Below, piece by piece: positions 54,197 to 63,043 of a DNA stretch of 64,000 nucleotides. This DNA comes from Achromobacter spanius. GTDB lineage: Bacteria > Pseudomonadota > Gammaproteobacteria > Burkholderiales > Burkholderiaceae_B. Location of the stretch: contig NZ_CP034689.1 in assembly GCF_003994415.1 (NCBI RefSeq), forward strand, positions 6,014,001-6,078,000, given 5' to 3'. The notes below the pieces were generated by a model. It did not search any database, had not been told where the DNA came from, and was given only the letters and a program-made list of their open reading frames with translations. Position 1 is the first letter of the stretch. Every line of letters starts with the position of its first letter. The position numbers and the translations under genes were made by a program.

Positions 54197-55270
54197 ATGT
54201 CCACCACCCACGAACTCCACCCGCACGCGCGCGCGCTGCTTGCCGACCACTACGCCGCCATCGATGCCGACCTGCCCGCGTTGCTGGACTTGCTGTTCGC
54301 CCGCAGCGCCGGCGAAGACTGGCACAAGGCCGGCACCTTCAAGCATCATCTGCTGGGCGTGTACCGCACGCTGGCGCTGTGGAACCAGCCACGCGAAGTG
54401 CGAATGCTGGGTCTGTTCCACAGCGTCTACGGCAACGAATACGTGGACTTGACGCTGTTTGACCGCGAGCGCGAACGCTCGACCCTGCGCGAGGTACTGG
54501 GCGAAGAGGCCGAAGCCTGGGTCAGCCTGTTCTGCGAGATGCCGCGCACGAAGTTCGTGCAGGTGGTGCTGGCGGGCCAAGGCACGGGCCACGACGGCAT
54601 GACGCTTGAAGGCGCCAACGGGCAGGTCTTTACGTTGACGCCACGCCAGGTTGCCGCGTTCATCGTCGTGTCCGCCGCCGACATCGGCGAACAATGGCAT
54701 AGCTGGCAAGACGAGATCTTCGCGGGCTATCCGCAGCAGCAGCGGCGCGATTTGAAAACGAACTGGGCGTCGTCGCTGTGGCCCGGTCCGCTGAAGCCGC
54801 CGTCGAACATTTTGTCGATGTTGTCGCACCTGCTGGCGCCCTTGTCGCGCATGCCCGCCGATACGGGCATCCCCATTCCCCCGGCGTTCGACGCCTGCCG
54901 CGCCACGCTCAGCGCGCGCGACGAGGCGGCCGCCAGCGCGCTGTACTGGCAAGTCATCACGCGCATGCATCCACTGACGGAAATGGACAGCGCGCGCCAT
55001 CTGCTGGAAGCCGCCGTTGAACACAACCCCTGGGTGGGTGAACCCCGCCTGCTGCTGGCGCAATTGGCGCTGACCGCGGGCGATTTCGATGCAGCCCAAG
55101 CGCATGCGGCAGCGGGCCTGGCGGCCTTGCAAGCCTGGGGCACGGCATGGGACAAGCGGATTGAGTGGGCGGGCTGGATGGCCTGGGCGCGCATCGAACT
55201 GCAAAACGCGCGCGCGCGCCAATGGCCGGAAAACCTGGCCGCGCTGAATGGCTTGGGGTTGGTGGAGTAA
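54197..55270 (+). CDS. HD-like (DUF6817) domain protein with a helical C-terminus
   Basis: A 357-residue protein. Residues 1 to about 170 resemble the HD-like DUF6817 domain: FKHHLLGVYRTLALW near 53 and GLFHSVYGNEYV near 78 supply histidines in an HD-like pattern. The C-terminal 120 residues are helical and TPR-like. The chosen start, MSTTHELHP, is safer than an ATG 60 bases upstream. The role is unknown; HD-like folds often bind metal or act on nucleotides. Confidence 0.6.
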   Translation: MSTTHELHPHARALLADHYAAIDADLPALLDLLFARSAGEDWHKAGTFKHHLLGVYRTLALWNQPREVRMLGLFHSVYGNEYVDLTLFDRERERSTLREVLGEEAEAWVSLFCEMPRTKFVQVVLAGQGTGHDGMTLEGANGQVFTLTPRQVAAFIVVSAADIGEQWHSWQDEIFAGYPQQQRRDLKTNWASSLWPGPLKPPSNILSMLSHLLAPLSRMPADTGIPIPPAFDACRATLSARDEAAASALYWQVITRMHPLTEMDSARHLLEAAVEHNPWVGEPRLLLAQLALTAGDFDAAQAHAAAGLAALQAWGTAWDKRIEWAGWMAWARIELQNARARQWPENLAALNGLGLVE

Positions 55271-55368
55271 GCCCGCGCGACCACCATGCAAACAGCCCCG
55301 CATGCGGGGCTGCTTCATCTTCACGCTAGATGTTCACGCTACATGTGCACGCTACCGAAGCAAGTCGG

Positions 55369-55932
55369 CTACTTCATGCCTTCCCAGTGCGGGCCGGGCA
55401 CGACGATGTCGAACATTTCCAGCACGCGCGCCACGGTGTGGTCCACCATTTCTTCAATGCTTGCCGGGCGGTGATAAAACGCCGGCAGCGGCGGAAACAC
55501 GATGCCGCCCATTTCGGTCACGGCGGTCATGTTGCGCAGGTGCGCCAGATTGAAGGGCGTTTCGCGCACCATCAGCACCAGGCGCCGACGTTCCTTCAAG
55601 GTGACGTCGGCGGCGCGGGTGATGAGGTTATCGGACAGGCCATGCGCCACGGCCGCCAGGGTGCGCATCGAACATGGCACGATCACCATGCCCGCCGTCT
55701 GGAACGCGCCGCTGGCCAGCGTGGCGCCCACGTCGCGCACTGAATGCACGTGGTCAGCCAACGCATAGATGTCGTGGCGGCTGACGTCCATTTCGTGCTT
55801 GATGTTCAGCACGCCGGACGCCGACACCACCAGGTGCGTCTCAACATCGTCCACGCCACGCAAGGCTTGCAGCATGCGCACCGCGTAGAGCGCGCCGGTG
55901 GCGCCCGTGATGCCGATGACAAGTCGCCGCAT
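55369..55932 (-). CDS. ubiX: flavin prenyltransferase UbiX
   Basis: UbiX makes the prenylated FMN cofactor for UbiD-type decarboxylases in ubiquinone synthesis. LVIGITGATGALYAVRML at residues 3-20 and PCSMRTLAAVAHGLSDNLITRAADV near 115 are diagnostic. It has 187 residues. It is the last of a minus-strand run hemA-prfA-prmC-grxD-ubiX. Confidence 0.94.
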   Translation of the reverse strand: MRRLVIGITGATGALYAVRMLQALRGVDDVETHLVVSASGVLNIKHEMDVSRHDIYALADHVHSVRDVGATLASGAFQTAGMVIVPCSMRTLAAVAHGLSDNLITRAADVTLKERRRLVLMVRETPFNLAHLRNMTAVTEMGGIVFPPLPAFYHRPASIEEMVDHTVARVLEMFDIVVPGPHWEGMK

Positions 55933-55939
55933 GGGCGGC

Positions 55940-56266
55940 TTAAGCCGTGGCGCCGGATTGCTCCAGCAGCGTCTTCAGTTCGCCGGACTCATTCATTTCG
56001 TTCATGATGTCCGAGCCGCCGATGAATTCGCCCGCCACGTAAAGCTGGGGGATGGTGGGCCAGCTGGAGAATTCCTTGATGCCCTGGCGGACTTCGTCGT
56101 CTTCCAGCACGTTGACGGTAACCAGCTTCTTCACGCCACAGCCCTTGAGGATCTGGATGGCCTTGCCGGAAAAGCCGCATTGCGGGAATTGGGCAGTGCC
56201 CTTCATGAACAGCACGACGGGGTGCTGGGTCACGGTTTCGCGGATGAATTCTTGAACGTCGCTCAT
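55940..56266 (-). CDS. grxD: monothiol glutaredoxin Grx4
   Basis: A 108-residue CGFS glutaredoxin that carries or delivers [2Fe-2S] clusters. CGFS lies at residues 30-33, preceded by LFMKGTAQFPQ. WPTIPQLYVAGEFIGGSDIM near 70-90 is the glutathione/substrate site. The start MSDVQEFI fits the family; a longer upstream frame is not supported. It ends eight bases before ubiX. Confidence 0.95.
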   Translation of the reverse strand: MSDVQEFIRETVTQHPVVLFMKGTAQFPQCGFSGKAIQILKGCGVKKLVTVNVLEDDEVRQGIKEFSSWPTIPQLYVAGEFIGGSDIMNEMNESGELKTLLEQSGATA

Positions 56267-56432
56267 GGTGGTCTCTTGGACAGGCATAACGGAATACGCC
56301 AATTATAGGTACAGCGGAAAAAACGGCCGTAAATACCCGTAAAGCTGGGCGGATACCTGCCCCCCGCGCCGGGCGCCCCGGGCGGGCTTTTCGCGGGTTT
56401 CCCGCCCTGAAAATCTGTAACAACCGGGACGG

Positions 56433-57266
56433 TCAACGCCCCCCGGCCGGCCAGCGCCCGCCGGAAATTCTTTCAATGCCCGCCAGGTCATGCCGGCTGT
56501 GCACCGATTCAAAGCCCGCGTCCTCCAGCAAGCCGCGTACCGCCTGCGCCTGGTCCCAGCCATGCTCCATCCATAGCTGCGCGCCCGGCTTCAGGTGCGC
56601 GCCGGCGCCGGCCACGATGCGGCCCAGGTCTTCCAGCCCGCCCGCGCCATCGGTCAGCGCGCCACGCGGTTCGAAGCGCAAGTCGCCCTGGTCCAGGTGC
56701 GGGTCGTTATTGGCGACATAGGGCGGATTGGACACGATCAGGTCAAAGCCTTCGCCCGCGGGCACGGCGTCAAACCAACTGCCTTCCACGAAACGCACCG
56801 ACGCGGTCAAGTCCCAGGCGTTGGCCGCCGCCACCTTCAGCGCGGCGGCACTCAGGTCAGACGCCATCACCCGCGCGTCGCGGCGCGCCAGGGCGATCGA
56901 AATGGCGATGGCCCCGCTGCCCGTGCCCAGGTCCAGCACGGCCGGCCCCGCGATACCCGCCACGCATTCCAGCGCGGTTTCCACCAGCACTTCGGTGTCG
57001 GGGCGCGGTATCAACACGTCGGGCGTGACGCGAAACCGGTGGCCCATGAATTCACGATGGCCCAGCAGATACGCCATGGGTTCACCGGCCAGGCGGCGCG
57101 CCAGCAAGGTCTCGAACGCCGCCGCCACATCGGGCGACAGCGGGTCGGTGTCGTGCGCCAGCAGCCAGGCGCGCGGCTTTTGCAGCACGTGTTCAAGCAG
57201 CATGCGAATTTCCAGGCGCGGCAGGCGCGTGTCCAGCAGCAGGCTTTTCAGCTGGGGCGTCGTCAT
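56433..57266 (-). CDS. prmC: release-factor glutamine methyltransferase
   Basis: PrmC methylates the glutamine of the GGQ motif of release factors. The SAM site is LDLGTGSGAIAI near residue 120 and the catalytic NPPY is in LIVSNPPYVAN near 185. The N-terminal helical domain that binds the release factor is present. It has 277 residues. It follows its substrate gene prfA after nine bases. Confidence 0.95.
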   Translation of the reverse strand: MTTPQLKSLLLDTRLPRLEIRMLLEHVLQKPRAWLLAHDTDPLSPDVAAAFETLLARRLAGEPMAYLLGHREFMGHRFRVTPDVLIPRPDTEVLVETALECVAGIAGPAVLDLGTGSGAIAISIALARRDARVMASDLSAAALKVAAANAWDLTASVRFVEGSWFDAVPAGEGFDLIVSNPPYVANNDPHLDQGDLRFEPRGALTDGAGGLEDLGRIVAGAGAHLKPGAQLWMEHGWDQAQAVRGLLEDAGFESVHSRHDLAGIERISGGRWPAGGR

Positions 57267-57275
57267 GGCGCCGCC

Positions 57276-58358
57276 TTAGATGTCGTCGCCCAGCGCCGCC
57301 AACTGCTCGGCCTGATGCTCGGCGATCAGCGCGCCGGTCAGCTCTTCCAGGTCGCCTTCCATGATCTGCTGCAACTTGTACAGCGTCAGGTTGATGCGGT
57401 GATCCGTCACGCGGCCCTGCGGGAAGTTATAGGTGCGGATGCGCTCGGAGCGGTCGCCCGTGCCGATCAGGCTTTTGCGCTCGGCGGCTTCCTTGCTTTG
57501 GCGTTCGCGCGTTTCCTTGTCTTTCAGACGCGCGGCCAGCACCTGCATGGCCTTGTCCTTGTTGCGGTGCTGGGACCGGTCGTCCTGGCATTCCACCACC
57601 AGCCCCGTGGGCAAGTGCGTGATGCGCACGGCGGAATCGGTCTTGTTGATGTGCTGGCCACCCGCGCCGCTGGCACGGAACGTATCGATGCGCAGGTCAT
57701 TGGCATTGATGACGATTTCCGACATCTCGTCGGCTTCGGCCATGACGGCCACGGTGCAGGCCGACGTGTGGATGCGACCCTGCGCTTCGGTGGCGGGCAC
57801 GCGCTGCACGCGGTGCGCGCCGGACTCGAACTTCAAGCGGCCGTAGGCGCCGTCGCCGTCAATGCGCGCGATTACTTCCTTGTAGCCGCCCAGTTCCGAG
57901 GCGCTTTCCGACATCAGCTCGACGCGCCAACCACGCGTTTCCGCGTAGCGCGTGTACATGCGCAGCAGGTCGCCCGAGAACAGTGCGCTTTCGTCGCCGC
58001 CCGTGCCCGCGCGGATTTCCAGGAACACGCTGCGCCCGTCATTGGGGTCGCGCGGCAGCAGCAGCAATTGCAGCGCGCTTTCCAGGCTTTCCAGCTTGAC
58101 GCGGCCCGACTTGATCTCGTCTTCGGCCATGGCCTTCATGTCCGGGTCGGACAGCATTTCCTGCGCGGTCGCCAGGTCTTCCTCGGTGCGAGCGAAAGCG
58201 GTGAAGGCCTCCACCACGGGTTCCAGCTCGGCGCGTTCGCGCGAGAGCTTGCGGAAACGGTCCATATCGGACGCGGTTTCCGGTTGGGCGAGCAACGCGT
58301 CCACCTCGATCAGGCGGTTACACAGATGCTCCAGCCGGCTGCGCATGGAAGATTTCAT
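57276..58358 (-). CDS. prfA: peptide chain release factor 1
   Basis: RF1 recognises UAA and UAG stop codons on the ribosome and triggers peptide release. The catalytic GGQ is in ASGAGGQHINKTDSAV near residue 235. The codon-recognition motif of RF1 is the PxT-type loop; here PATEAQGR near 188 supports RF1 rather than RF2. It has 360 residues, the family length. It lies between hemA and prmC as in many proteobacteria. Confidence 0.96.
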   Translation of the reverse strand: MKSSMRSRLEHLCNRLIEVDALLAQPETASDMDRFRKLSRERAELEPVVEAFTAFARTEEDLATAQEMLSDPDMKAMAEDEIKSGRVKLESLESALQLLLLPRDPNDGRSVFLEIRAGTGGDESALFSGDLLRMYTRYAETRGWRVELMSESASELGGYKEVIARIDGDGAYGRLKFESGAHRVQRVPATEAQGRIHTSACTVAVMAEADEMSEIVINANDLRIDTFRASGAGGQHINKTDSAVRITHLPTGLVVECQDDRSQHRNKDKAMQVLAARLKDKETRERQSKEAAERKSLIGTGDRSERIRTYNFPQGRVTDHRINLTLYKLQQIMEGDLEELTGALIAEHQAEQLAALGDDI

Positions 58359-58442
58359 GGGGAATGACCAAAGAGAAAACAGGAATAGCGGGCGCCCACA
58401 AAGACGAACGCCCGCCAGGAGGCGGGACGTGGGGCAGATTCG

Positions 58443-59717
58443 CTAACGGCGGGAGTCGCGGCCGGGGAACAGGCGCGGCATCCAGGCAAGCAGTTGCTTG
58501 CGGTCGTCGCCTTCGCTGCGGTTCAAGGCCGCCAGCGGGCCGTGCAGGTATTTTTGCGTCAGCCCATGCGCCAGTTGTTCCAACACGGCTTCGGGCGATT
58601 CGCCGCGCGCCAGCAGGCGGCGCGCGCGTTCGAGTTCAGCGGCGCGGACGTCTTCGGCGGCCTGGTGCAGGTCGCGGATGACGGGCACCACTTCGCGGGA
58701 CTGCATCCAGTGCATGAAGCCCTGGACGCGGGTTTCGATAATGGCTTCGGCCTGCACCACGGCGGCGCGGCGCGCGTCGGTGCCGGTCTGCACCAGGCGG
58801 CCCAGGTCATCCACCGAGTACAGGTAGACGTCGTCCAGGCGGCCGACTTCAGGTTCGATGTCGCGCGGCACGGCCAGGTCGATCATGACCATGGGGCGGT
58901 GGCGGCGCAGGCGCGTGGCCCGTTCCACCATCCCCAAGCCGAGGATGGGCAGGGAGCTTGCCGTACAGGACACGATGACGTCGAATTCCGACAGGCGCTC
59001 GGTCAGGTCGGCCAACTTCATGGTGCTGGCCGAAAAACGGTTGGCCAGGATTTCGGCGCGCTCGGCCGTGCGGTTGGCCACGACCATGCTGCGCGGGCGT
59101 TGCGCGGCAAAGTGGGTGGCGCACAGTTCAATCATTTCGCCCGCGCCGATGAACAGCGTGCGGGCCTGGTCCAGGTTGCCGAACACGCGCTCGGCCAGGC
59201 GGACGGCGGCGGCGGCCATGGACACCGACTGCGCGCCGATGGCGGTTTGCGACCGCACTTCCTTGGCCACCGAGAACGTGCGCTGGAACATCTGGTGCAG
59301 CAAGGTGCCCAGCGATCCGGCTTCGCCGGCGGCGCGCACGGCGTCTTTCATCTGGCCGACGATCTGGGTTTCACCCAGCACCATGGAATCCAGCCCGCTG
59401 GCCACGCGGAAAGCGTGACGCACGGCGTCGTCTTGGTGATGGCGGTACAGGTGCGGGCGCAGCGTGCCGGCGTCCAGGCGGTTGTGTTCAGCCAGCCAGG
59501 CGGGCAATTGATCGGCAACGTGGCCGTCAGCGGCGCAATAGATCTCGGTGCGGTTACAGGTGGACAGGATGGCGGCTTCGCGGACGGAACCGCCGAATGC
59601 CGAACGCAGGCCTTCCAGCGCGGGCTTGACCAGATCGACGGGCATGGACACGCGCTCGCGAACCGAAACCGGCGCGGACGTGTGGTTCAGACCGAAGGCA
59701 AGGACAGCTACCGACAT
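58443..59717 (-). CDS. hemA: glutamyl-tRNA reductase
   Basis: HemA reduces glutamyl-tRNA to glutamate-1-semialdehyde, the first step of tetrapyrrole synthesis. The nucleophilic Cys is in LSTCNRTEIY near residue 50, and the NADPH motif is FIGAGEMIE near 188. SVAKEVRSQTAIG is conserved. I chose MSVAVLAFGLNH, matching relatives; an in-frame GTG 24 bases earlier exists. It has 424 residues and leads the run of minus-strand genes. Confidence 0.95.
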   Translation of the reverse strand: MSVAVLAFGLNHTSAPVSVRERVSMPVDLVKPALEGLRSAFGGSVREAAILSTCNRTEIYCAADGHVADQLPAWLAEHNRLDAGTLRPHLYRHHQDDAVRHAFRVASGLDSMVLGETQIVGQMKDAVRAAGEAGSLGTLLHQMFQRTFSVAKEVRSQTAIGAQSVSMAAAAVRLAERVFGNLDQARTLFIGAGEMIELCATHFAAQRPRSMVVANRTAERAEILANRFSASTMKLADLTERLSEFDVIVSCTASSLPILGLGMVERATRLRRHRPMVMIDLAVPRDIEPEVGRLDDVYLYSVDDLGRLVQTGTDARRAAVVQAEAIIETRVQGFMHWMQSREVVPVIRDLHQAAEDVRAAELERARRLLARGESPEAVLEQLAHGLTQKYLHGPLAALNRSEGDDRKQLLAWMPRLFPGRDSRR

Positions 59718-59916
59718 GGAGGATGCGTAAAAGACTGCCACGAAATAACTGAAAGATTATACCCCTGCGGGTTATCCCCAGCGCAGTTCCGCCCCCAGCC
59801 GCGACCCTGCGTCGCACCTTTCCGTGCCATTCACCCAACAGTCGGGGCGGGAACCGGGGAGGAAAAATAGTTGGCGATCTGGCCCCGCCTTGCTGGCGTG
59901 GCCCAAAAAAATTGTG

Positions 59917-59922
59917 TATAGT
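59917..59922 (+). promoter_or_regulatory. -10 box of the tRNA-Phe promoter
   Basis: TATAGT is followed by a GC-rich discriminator (TGCGGAC), typical of stable-RNA promoters under growth-rate control, and sits 14 bases before the tRNA. The -35 is unclear. Confidence 0.5.
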
Positions 59923-59935
59923 TGCGGACTTCGTT

Positions 59936-60011
59936 GGCCTGGTAGCTCAGTCGGTAGAGCAGAGGATTGAAAATCCTTGTGTCGGTGGTTCGATTCCGCC
60001 CCAGGCCACCA
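59936..60011 (+). tRNA. tRNA-Phe (GAA), first copy
   Basis: 76 bases with the acceptor stem GGCCTGG / CCAGGCC, D-arm AGCTCAGTCGGTAGAGC, anticodon loop TTGAAAA giving anticodon GAA, T-arm with GGTTCGATTCC, and encoded CCA end. It is identical to the copy at 60099. Confidence 0.97.
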
Positions 60012-60050
60012 AAAGAATTATTGGGGTTGCGGTAGCAATATCAAGATCTC

Positions 60051-60081
60051 AAAAAAGCCCAGCCGCCGCGCTGGGCTTTTT
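60051..60081 (+). terminator. terminator between the two tRNA genes
   Basis: AAGCCCAGC-CGCCGC-GCTGGGCTT is a 9-bp stem followed by T, read on the plus strand. It ends the first tRNA unit, so the second may have its own promoter or depend on read-through. Confidence 0.85.
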
Positions 60082-60098
60082 GCACCGGTGTACGTGTT

Positions 60099-60174
60099 GG
60101 CCTGGTAGCTCAGTCGGTAGAGCAGAGGATTGAAAATCCTTGTGTCGGTGGTTCGATTCCGCCCCAGGCCACCA
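60099..60174 (+). tRNA. tRNA-Phe (GAA), second copy
   Basis: It is identical over 76 bases to the first copy, and the short GTTGGCCTGG lead-in is shared as well. It lies 87 bases after the first copy. Confidence 0.97.
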
Positions 60175-60189
60175 AAAATTCAAGCATTG

Positions 60190-60213
60190 AGCCCCGCCTT
60201 GGCGGGGCTTTTT
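60190..60213 (+). terminator. terminator after the second tRNA-Phe
   Basis: AGCCCCGCC-TT-GGCGGGGCT, a 9-bp GC stem, followed by TTTT. Confidence 0.88.
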
Positions 60214-60265
60214 GCGTTTGGCGCTGCCCTTCTTTCTTACGACGCCTTTCTTATCATCGAATCCT

Positions 60266-60340
60266 AACCTTATCGTAATCTTATCGAAATCTTGTCAGAT
60301 GATAAGATTTGAGCCTTAATCTTGTCACTGAGACAAGATT
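60266..60340. promoter_or_regulatory. multi-site operator before the Fic gene
   Basis: Three near-identical 11-bp units stand in a row: AACCTTATCGT (60266), AATCTTATCGA (60277) and AATCTTGTCAG (60288). Two palindromes share the same half-site: AAATCTTGTC-agat-GATAAGATTT (60287-60310, one mismatch) and AATCTTGTC-actga-GACAAGATT (60318-60340, perfect). At least six ATCTTrTC half-sites therefore cover the presumed promoter. The Fic protein has an N-terminal winged helix, so autoregulation is likely. Confidence 0.7.
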
Positions 60341-60374
60341 AGCCCGCCGCGCTATCGACAAGGTCCCGCCCCTG

Positions 60375-61763
60375 ATGACCCCGCCTACCCTTGCCAGCCT
60401 GTCACCCCGGCATGAAGCCATGCTGCGCCAGATACTGGCCGCCAAGCGGCCCATAGAACCTGGAGCACTAGAGCAAATCCTTCAAGTTTCCCGGCCCACC
60501 ATCAACCGGATTTTGCGGGATTTGGTCGCCACCGGCTTTCTGGAAAAGCTGGGTGCAGGCCGAGCCACCCGCTACATGGCCACCGAAGCGGCCAAGTCTG
60601 CCCTGGCCGTGTTGCCCACACCCGCAACACCCGCAAGCGCGCCGCCACCCACTGGCCGGCTGCAGTGGTCGCCAGCGGCCTTGCCATTGATTGAAGCGCT
60701 GCGTGCACCTTTGGGAACCCGCCACCCGGTGGGCTACGAAAGCAGCTTCGTCGCTAACTACGTTCCGAATCAGTCCAGCCTGCTGCCACCGACGCTCGCC
60801 ACGGACTTGTACAACGCAGGCCGTAGCCAAGATCAGCAACCCGCGGGAACGTACGCCCGCGAGGTGCTGGAGCAATTGCTTATCGACTTGTCCTGGTCAT
60901 CGTCGCGCCTGGAGGGCAACAACAAGAGCTTGCTGGACACCAAGGAACTCTTCGAGCTTGGCGAGCAAGCCGACCCCCTCGACGAAGACACCCTGATGTT
61001 GCTGAACCACAAGAACGCCATCGAGTTCCTGGTCGACGCGGTGCCTACCGAAGGCATCACCGTGCCGGTCATCGTCGACCTGCAGGCCAAGTTAATGAGG
61101 GATCTATTACGAGACTCACGCGACATAGGCCGCTTCCGTCGACGTCTGGTGAATATAGATGGCTCTGTCTACTCACCAAACAACATCCCCACGTTCCTGG
61201 AAGAGTCACTGAATGCCATCGTCGACAAGGCTCGCCACATTCACAATCCGGTTGAAGCGGCATTCTTCCTTTGGGTCAATGTGGCTTATCTACAGCCCTT
61301 CGCGGACGGCAACAAGCGCACAAGTCGCCTGAGCGCCAACATGCCGCTCTTGCTGCATAACTGCGCCCCCCTGTCTTTCCTGGATGTGGAGCGCACGGAC
61401 TACGCCATGGCCATGCTTGGCGTCTATGAACAGCGCAACGTCGCCGCAGCGGTGGAGTTGTTTGAGTTCATCTATCGTCGATCCATCCAGAAGTACAGCG
61501 TATTGCGCGCCTCCCTATCCGTCCCCGACCCGCTTCGCGCCCGGTATCGACAGAGCCTCAATGAGATCATGCAGTTCGTCGTCTTCTATCGCCGAACGCT
61601 GGCGGACACATTGTCGGAGGTGTCGGTAGAGCCCGACGACGTCGAGGCATTGCGCACCATCGCGAACACTGAACTGGACCACCTCGAGCAATACAACTGC
61701 GCCCGCTATAACCTGGCTAGAGGCATGACGCAGAAGTGGATTGACGCTGGGCGACCTCGGTAG
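60375..61763 (+). CDS. Fic-family protein with N-terminal winged helix
   Basis: Fic enzymes attach AMP or other nucleotide parts to proteins. Residues about 8-65 form a winged helix (SRPTINRILRDLVATGFLEKLG). SSSRLEGN near 190 is the (S/T)xxxE(G/N) inhibitory helix of self-inhibited Fic proteins. The core motif reads QPFADGNKRTSR: the usual catalytic His of HPFxxGNGR is Gln here. A subgroup of winged-helix Fic proteins shows this change, so other chemistry or a purely regulatory role is possible. I prefer ATG at 60375 over TTG at 60309, because the latter would place the start inside the operators. Confidence 0.82.
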   Translation: MTPPTLASLSPRHEAMLRQILAAKRPIEPGALEQILQVSRPTINRILRDLVATGFLEKLGAGRATRYMATEAAKSALAVLPTPATPASAPPPTGRLQWSPAALPLIEALRAPLGTRHPVGYESSFVANYVPNQSSLLPPTLATDLYNAGRSQDQQPAGTYAREVLEQLLIDLSWSSSRLEGNNKSLLDTKELFELGEQADPLDEDTLMLLNHKNAIEFLVDAVPTEGITVPVIVDLQAKLMRDLLRDSRDIGRFRRRLVNIDGSVYSPNNIPTFLEESLNAIVDKARHIHNPVEAAFFLWVNVAYLQPFADGNKRTSRLSANMPLLLHNCAPLSFLDVERTDYAMAMLGVYEQRNVAAAVELFEFIYRRSIQKYSVLRASLSVPDPLRARYRQSLNEIMQFVVFYRRTLADTLSEVSVEPDDVEALRTIANTELDHLEQYNCARYNLARGMTQKWIDAGRPR

Positions 61764-61807
61764 CTGGCAGGCCCGAAACTTCCCCCGCATTGCGGGTTAA
61801 CATTGCC

Positions 61808-61886
61808 TCTGCTCCGGGGTGCACGCCAGTGCTGAGAATCAAACCCGCGAACTTGACCCGGTTCATGCCGGCGTAAGAAGAGCATT
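61808..61886 (+). ncRNA. TPP riboswitch (THI-box)
   Basis: The conserved blocks are present in order: GGGGTGC (61816-61822), GCTGAGA (61831-61837), ACCCGCGAACTTGACCC (61843-61859), then GGTTCATGCCGGCGTAAGAAG (from 61860 on). The P1 stem closes as TGCTC (61810-61814) with GAGCA (61880-61884). The last arm has CCGG / CCGG pairing around TTCATG. The consensus in beta-proteobacteria is GAACCTGATCCGGnTCATGCCGGCG-AAGGGAAG, so two or three positions deviate (AAGAAG for AGGGAAG). The next gene starts 75 bases downstream. Confidence 0.85.
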
Positions 61887-61960
61887 CGCCCTGCCGCGCC
61901 TTTGCGCCGCTTGTGCGGGCGGGCTTCGGAGCTTCCCTGTATTGGAATCAACGAACGCCC

Positions 61961-63043
61961 ATGAACAACGCCGCCCCGCCCGTCGCGGAACTCCTTGAAT
62001 TCATTGCCCAGGACGGCTGCACCGACGCGCAGTTTGATCAGCTTGCGCTGCGGCTGTTTGCGTATCAGTACGGCGCCAACGCCCCCTACCGCGCGTTCTG
62101 CCAGCGCCGGGGCGCGACGGTGCGCAATGTGAAGACCTGGAGCGACATTCCCGCCGTGCCCATCGACGCCTTCAAGGCGATGGAACTGCGCTGTGAACCC
62201 GCCCGCCCCGACGAGCGCGTCTTCATGACCAGCGGCACCACGCGCGCCGACATGCGCGGGCGCCACTTCCACCCGCACCTGGACGTCTACGACCTGTCCA
62301 TGACGCGCAACTTCGCCGCCCGCGTCATGCGGGGCACGCCGCGCTTGCCGATGGGCATTCTGTTCCCGGACGAAGTCGCCATGCCCAATTCGTCGCTGGC
62401 GCATTACCTGGCGCTGGCCAAGACCGCGTTTGGCAGCGACGACAGCCGCTATTTCATGTCGCCCCAGGGCATCGATCTTGATGGCTTGTGGCGCCGCCTG
62501 GAAGCCGCCGAGCGCGATGGCGAGCCCTACGCCCTGCTGGGCGCCAGCTTCAGCTTCGTGCATGTGATCGACGCGCTGCGCAAGGCAGGCCGAACGTTCC
62601 GCCTGCCGCCGGGCAGCCGCATTCTGGACACCGGCGGCTACAAGGGCCAATCGCGCGAATTGCCGCTGGACACGTTCTATGCCGAACTATCGGACCTGCT
62701 GGGCGTGCCGCGCGCGCTGTGCATCAACATGTACGGCATGACGGAACTCAGCACGCAGTTCTATGACGACGGCAACGCCATGGTCCCTTCCGTGAAATCG
62801 GGGCCGCACTGGATCCGTTCGCGCCTGGTGGACCCTGTCACGGGGCGCACGGTGCCGGCCGGCGAACGCGGCATTCTGGCGCATTGCGACCTGGGCAACT
62901 TCAATTCGGTCAGCACCATCCTTACCGAAGACGTGGGCGAACCCGCCGACGGCGGCTTTTTGCTGCTGGGCCGCGCCGAGGGCGCGCAGGCCAAGGGTTG
63001 CTCGCTGGCGGTCGAAGAATTCATTCAGTCCACGCGGCCATGA
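61961..63043 (+). CDS. LuxE-type acyl-protein synthetase/AMP ligase
   Basis: A 360-residue member of the LuxE family, which activates an acyl group as acyl-AMP and can pass it on to a partner reductase. The P-loop-like FMTSGTTRADMRGRHFH near residue 88 and NMYGMTELSTQFYDD near 250 fit the ANL/LuxE fold. The C-terminus carries EGAQAKGCSLAVEEF. The stop overlaps the luxC-like gene by ATGA. The gene lies 75 bases after a TPP riboswitch. No luciferase genes are present, so light production is not implied. Confidence 0.85.
   Translation: MNNAAPPVAELLEFIAQDGCTDAQFDQLALRLFAYQYGANAPYRAFCQRRGATVRNVKTWSDIPAVPIDAFKAMELRCEPARPDERVFMTSGTTRADMRGRHFHPHLDVYDLSMTRNFAARVMRGTPRLPMGILFPDEVAMPNSSLAHYLALAKTAFGSDDSRYFMSPQGIDLDGLWRRLEAAERDGEPYALLGASFSFVHVIDALRKAGRTFRLPPGSRILDTGGYKGQSRELPLDTFYAELSDLLGVPRALCINMYGMTELSTQFYDDGNAMVPSVKSGPHWIRSRLVDPVTGRTVPAGERGILAHCDLGNFNSVSTILTEDVGEPADGGFLLLGRAEGAQAKGCSLAVEEFIQSTRP

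Noticed and set aside
56595..59870. Long plus-strand frames opposite prmC, prfA and hemA
   Set aside because: These are antisense shadows of three well-recognised minus-strand genes.
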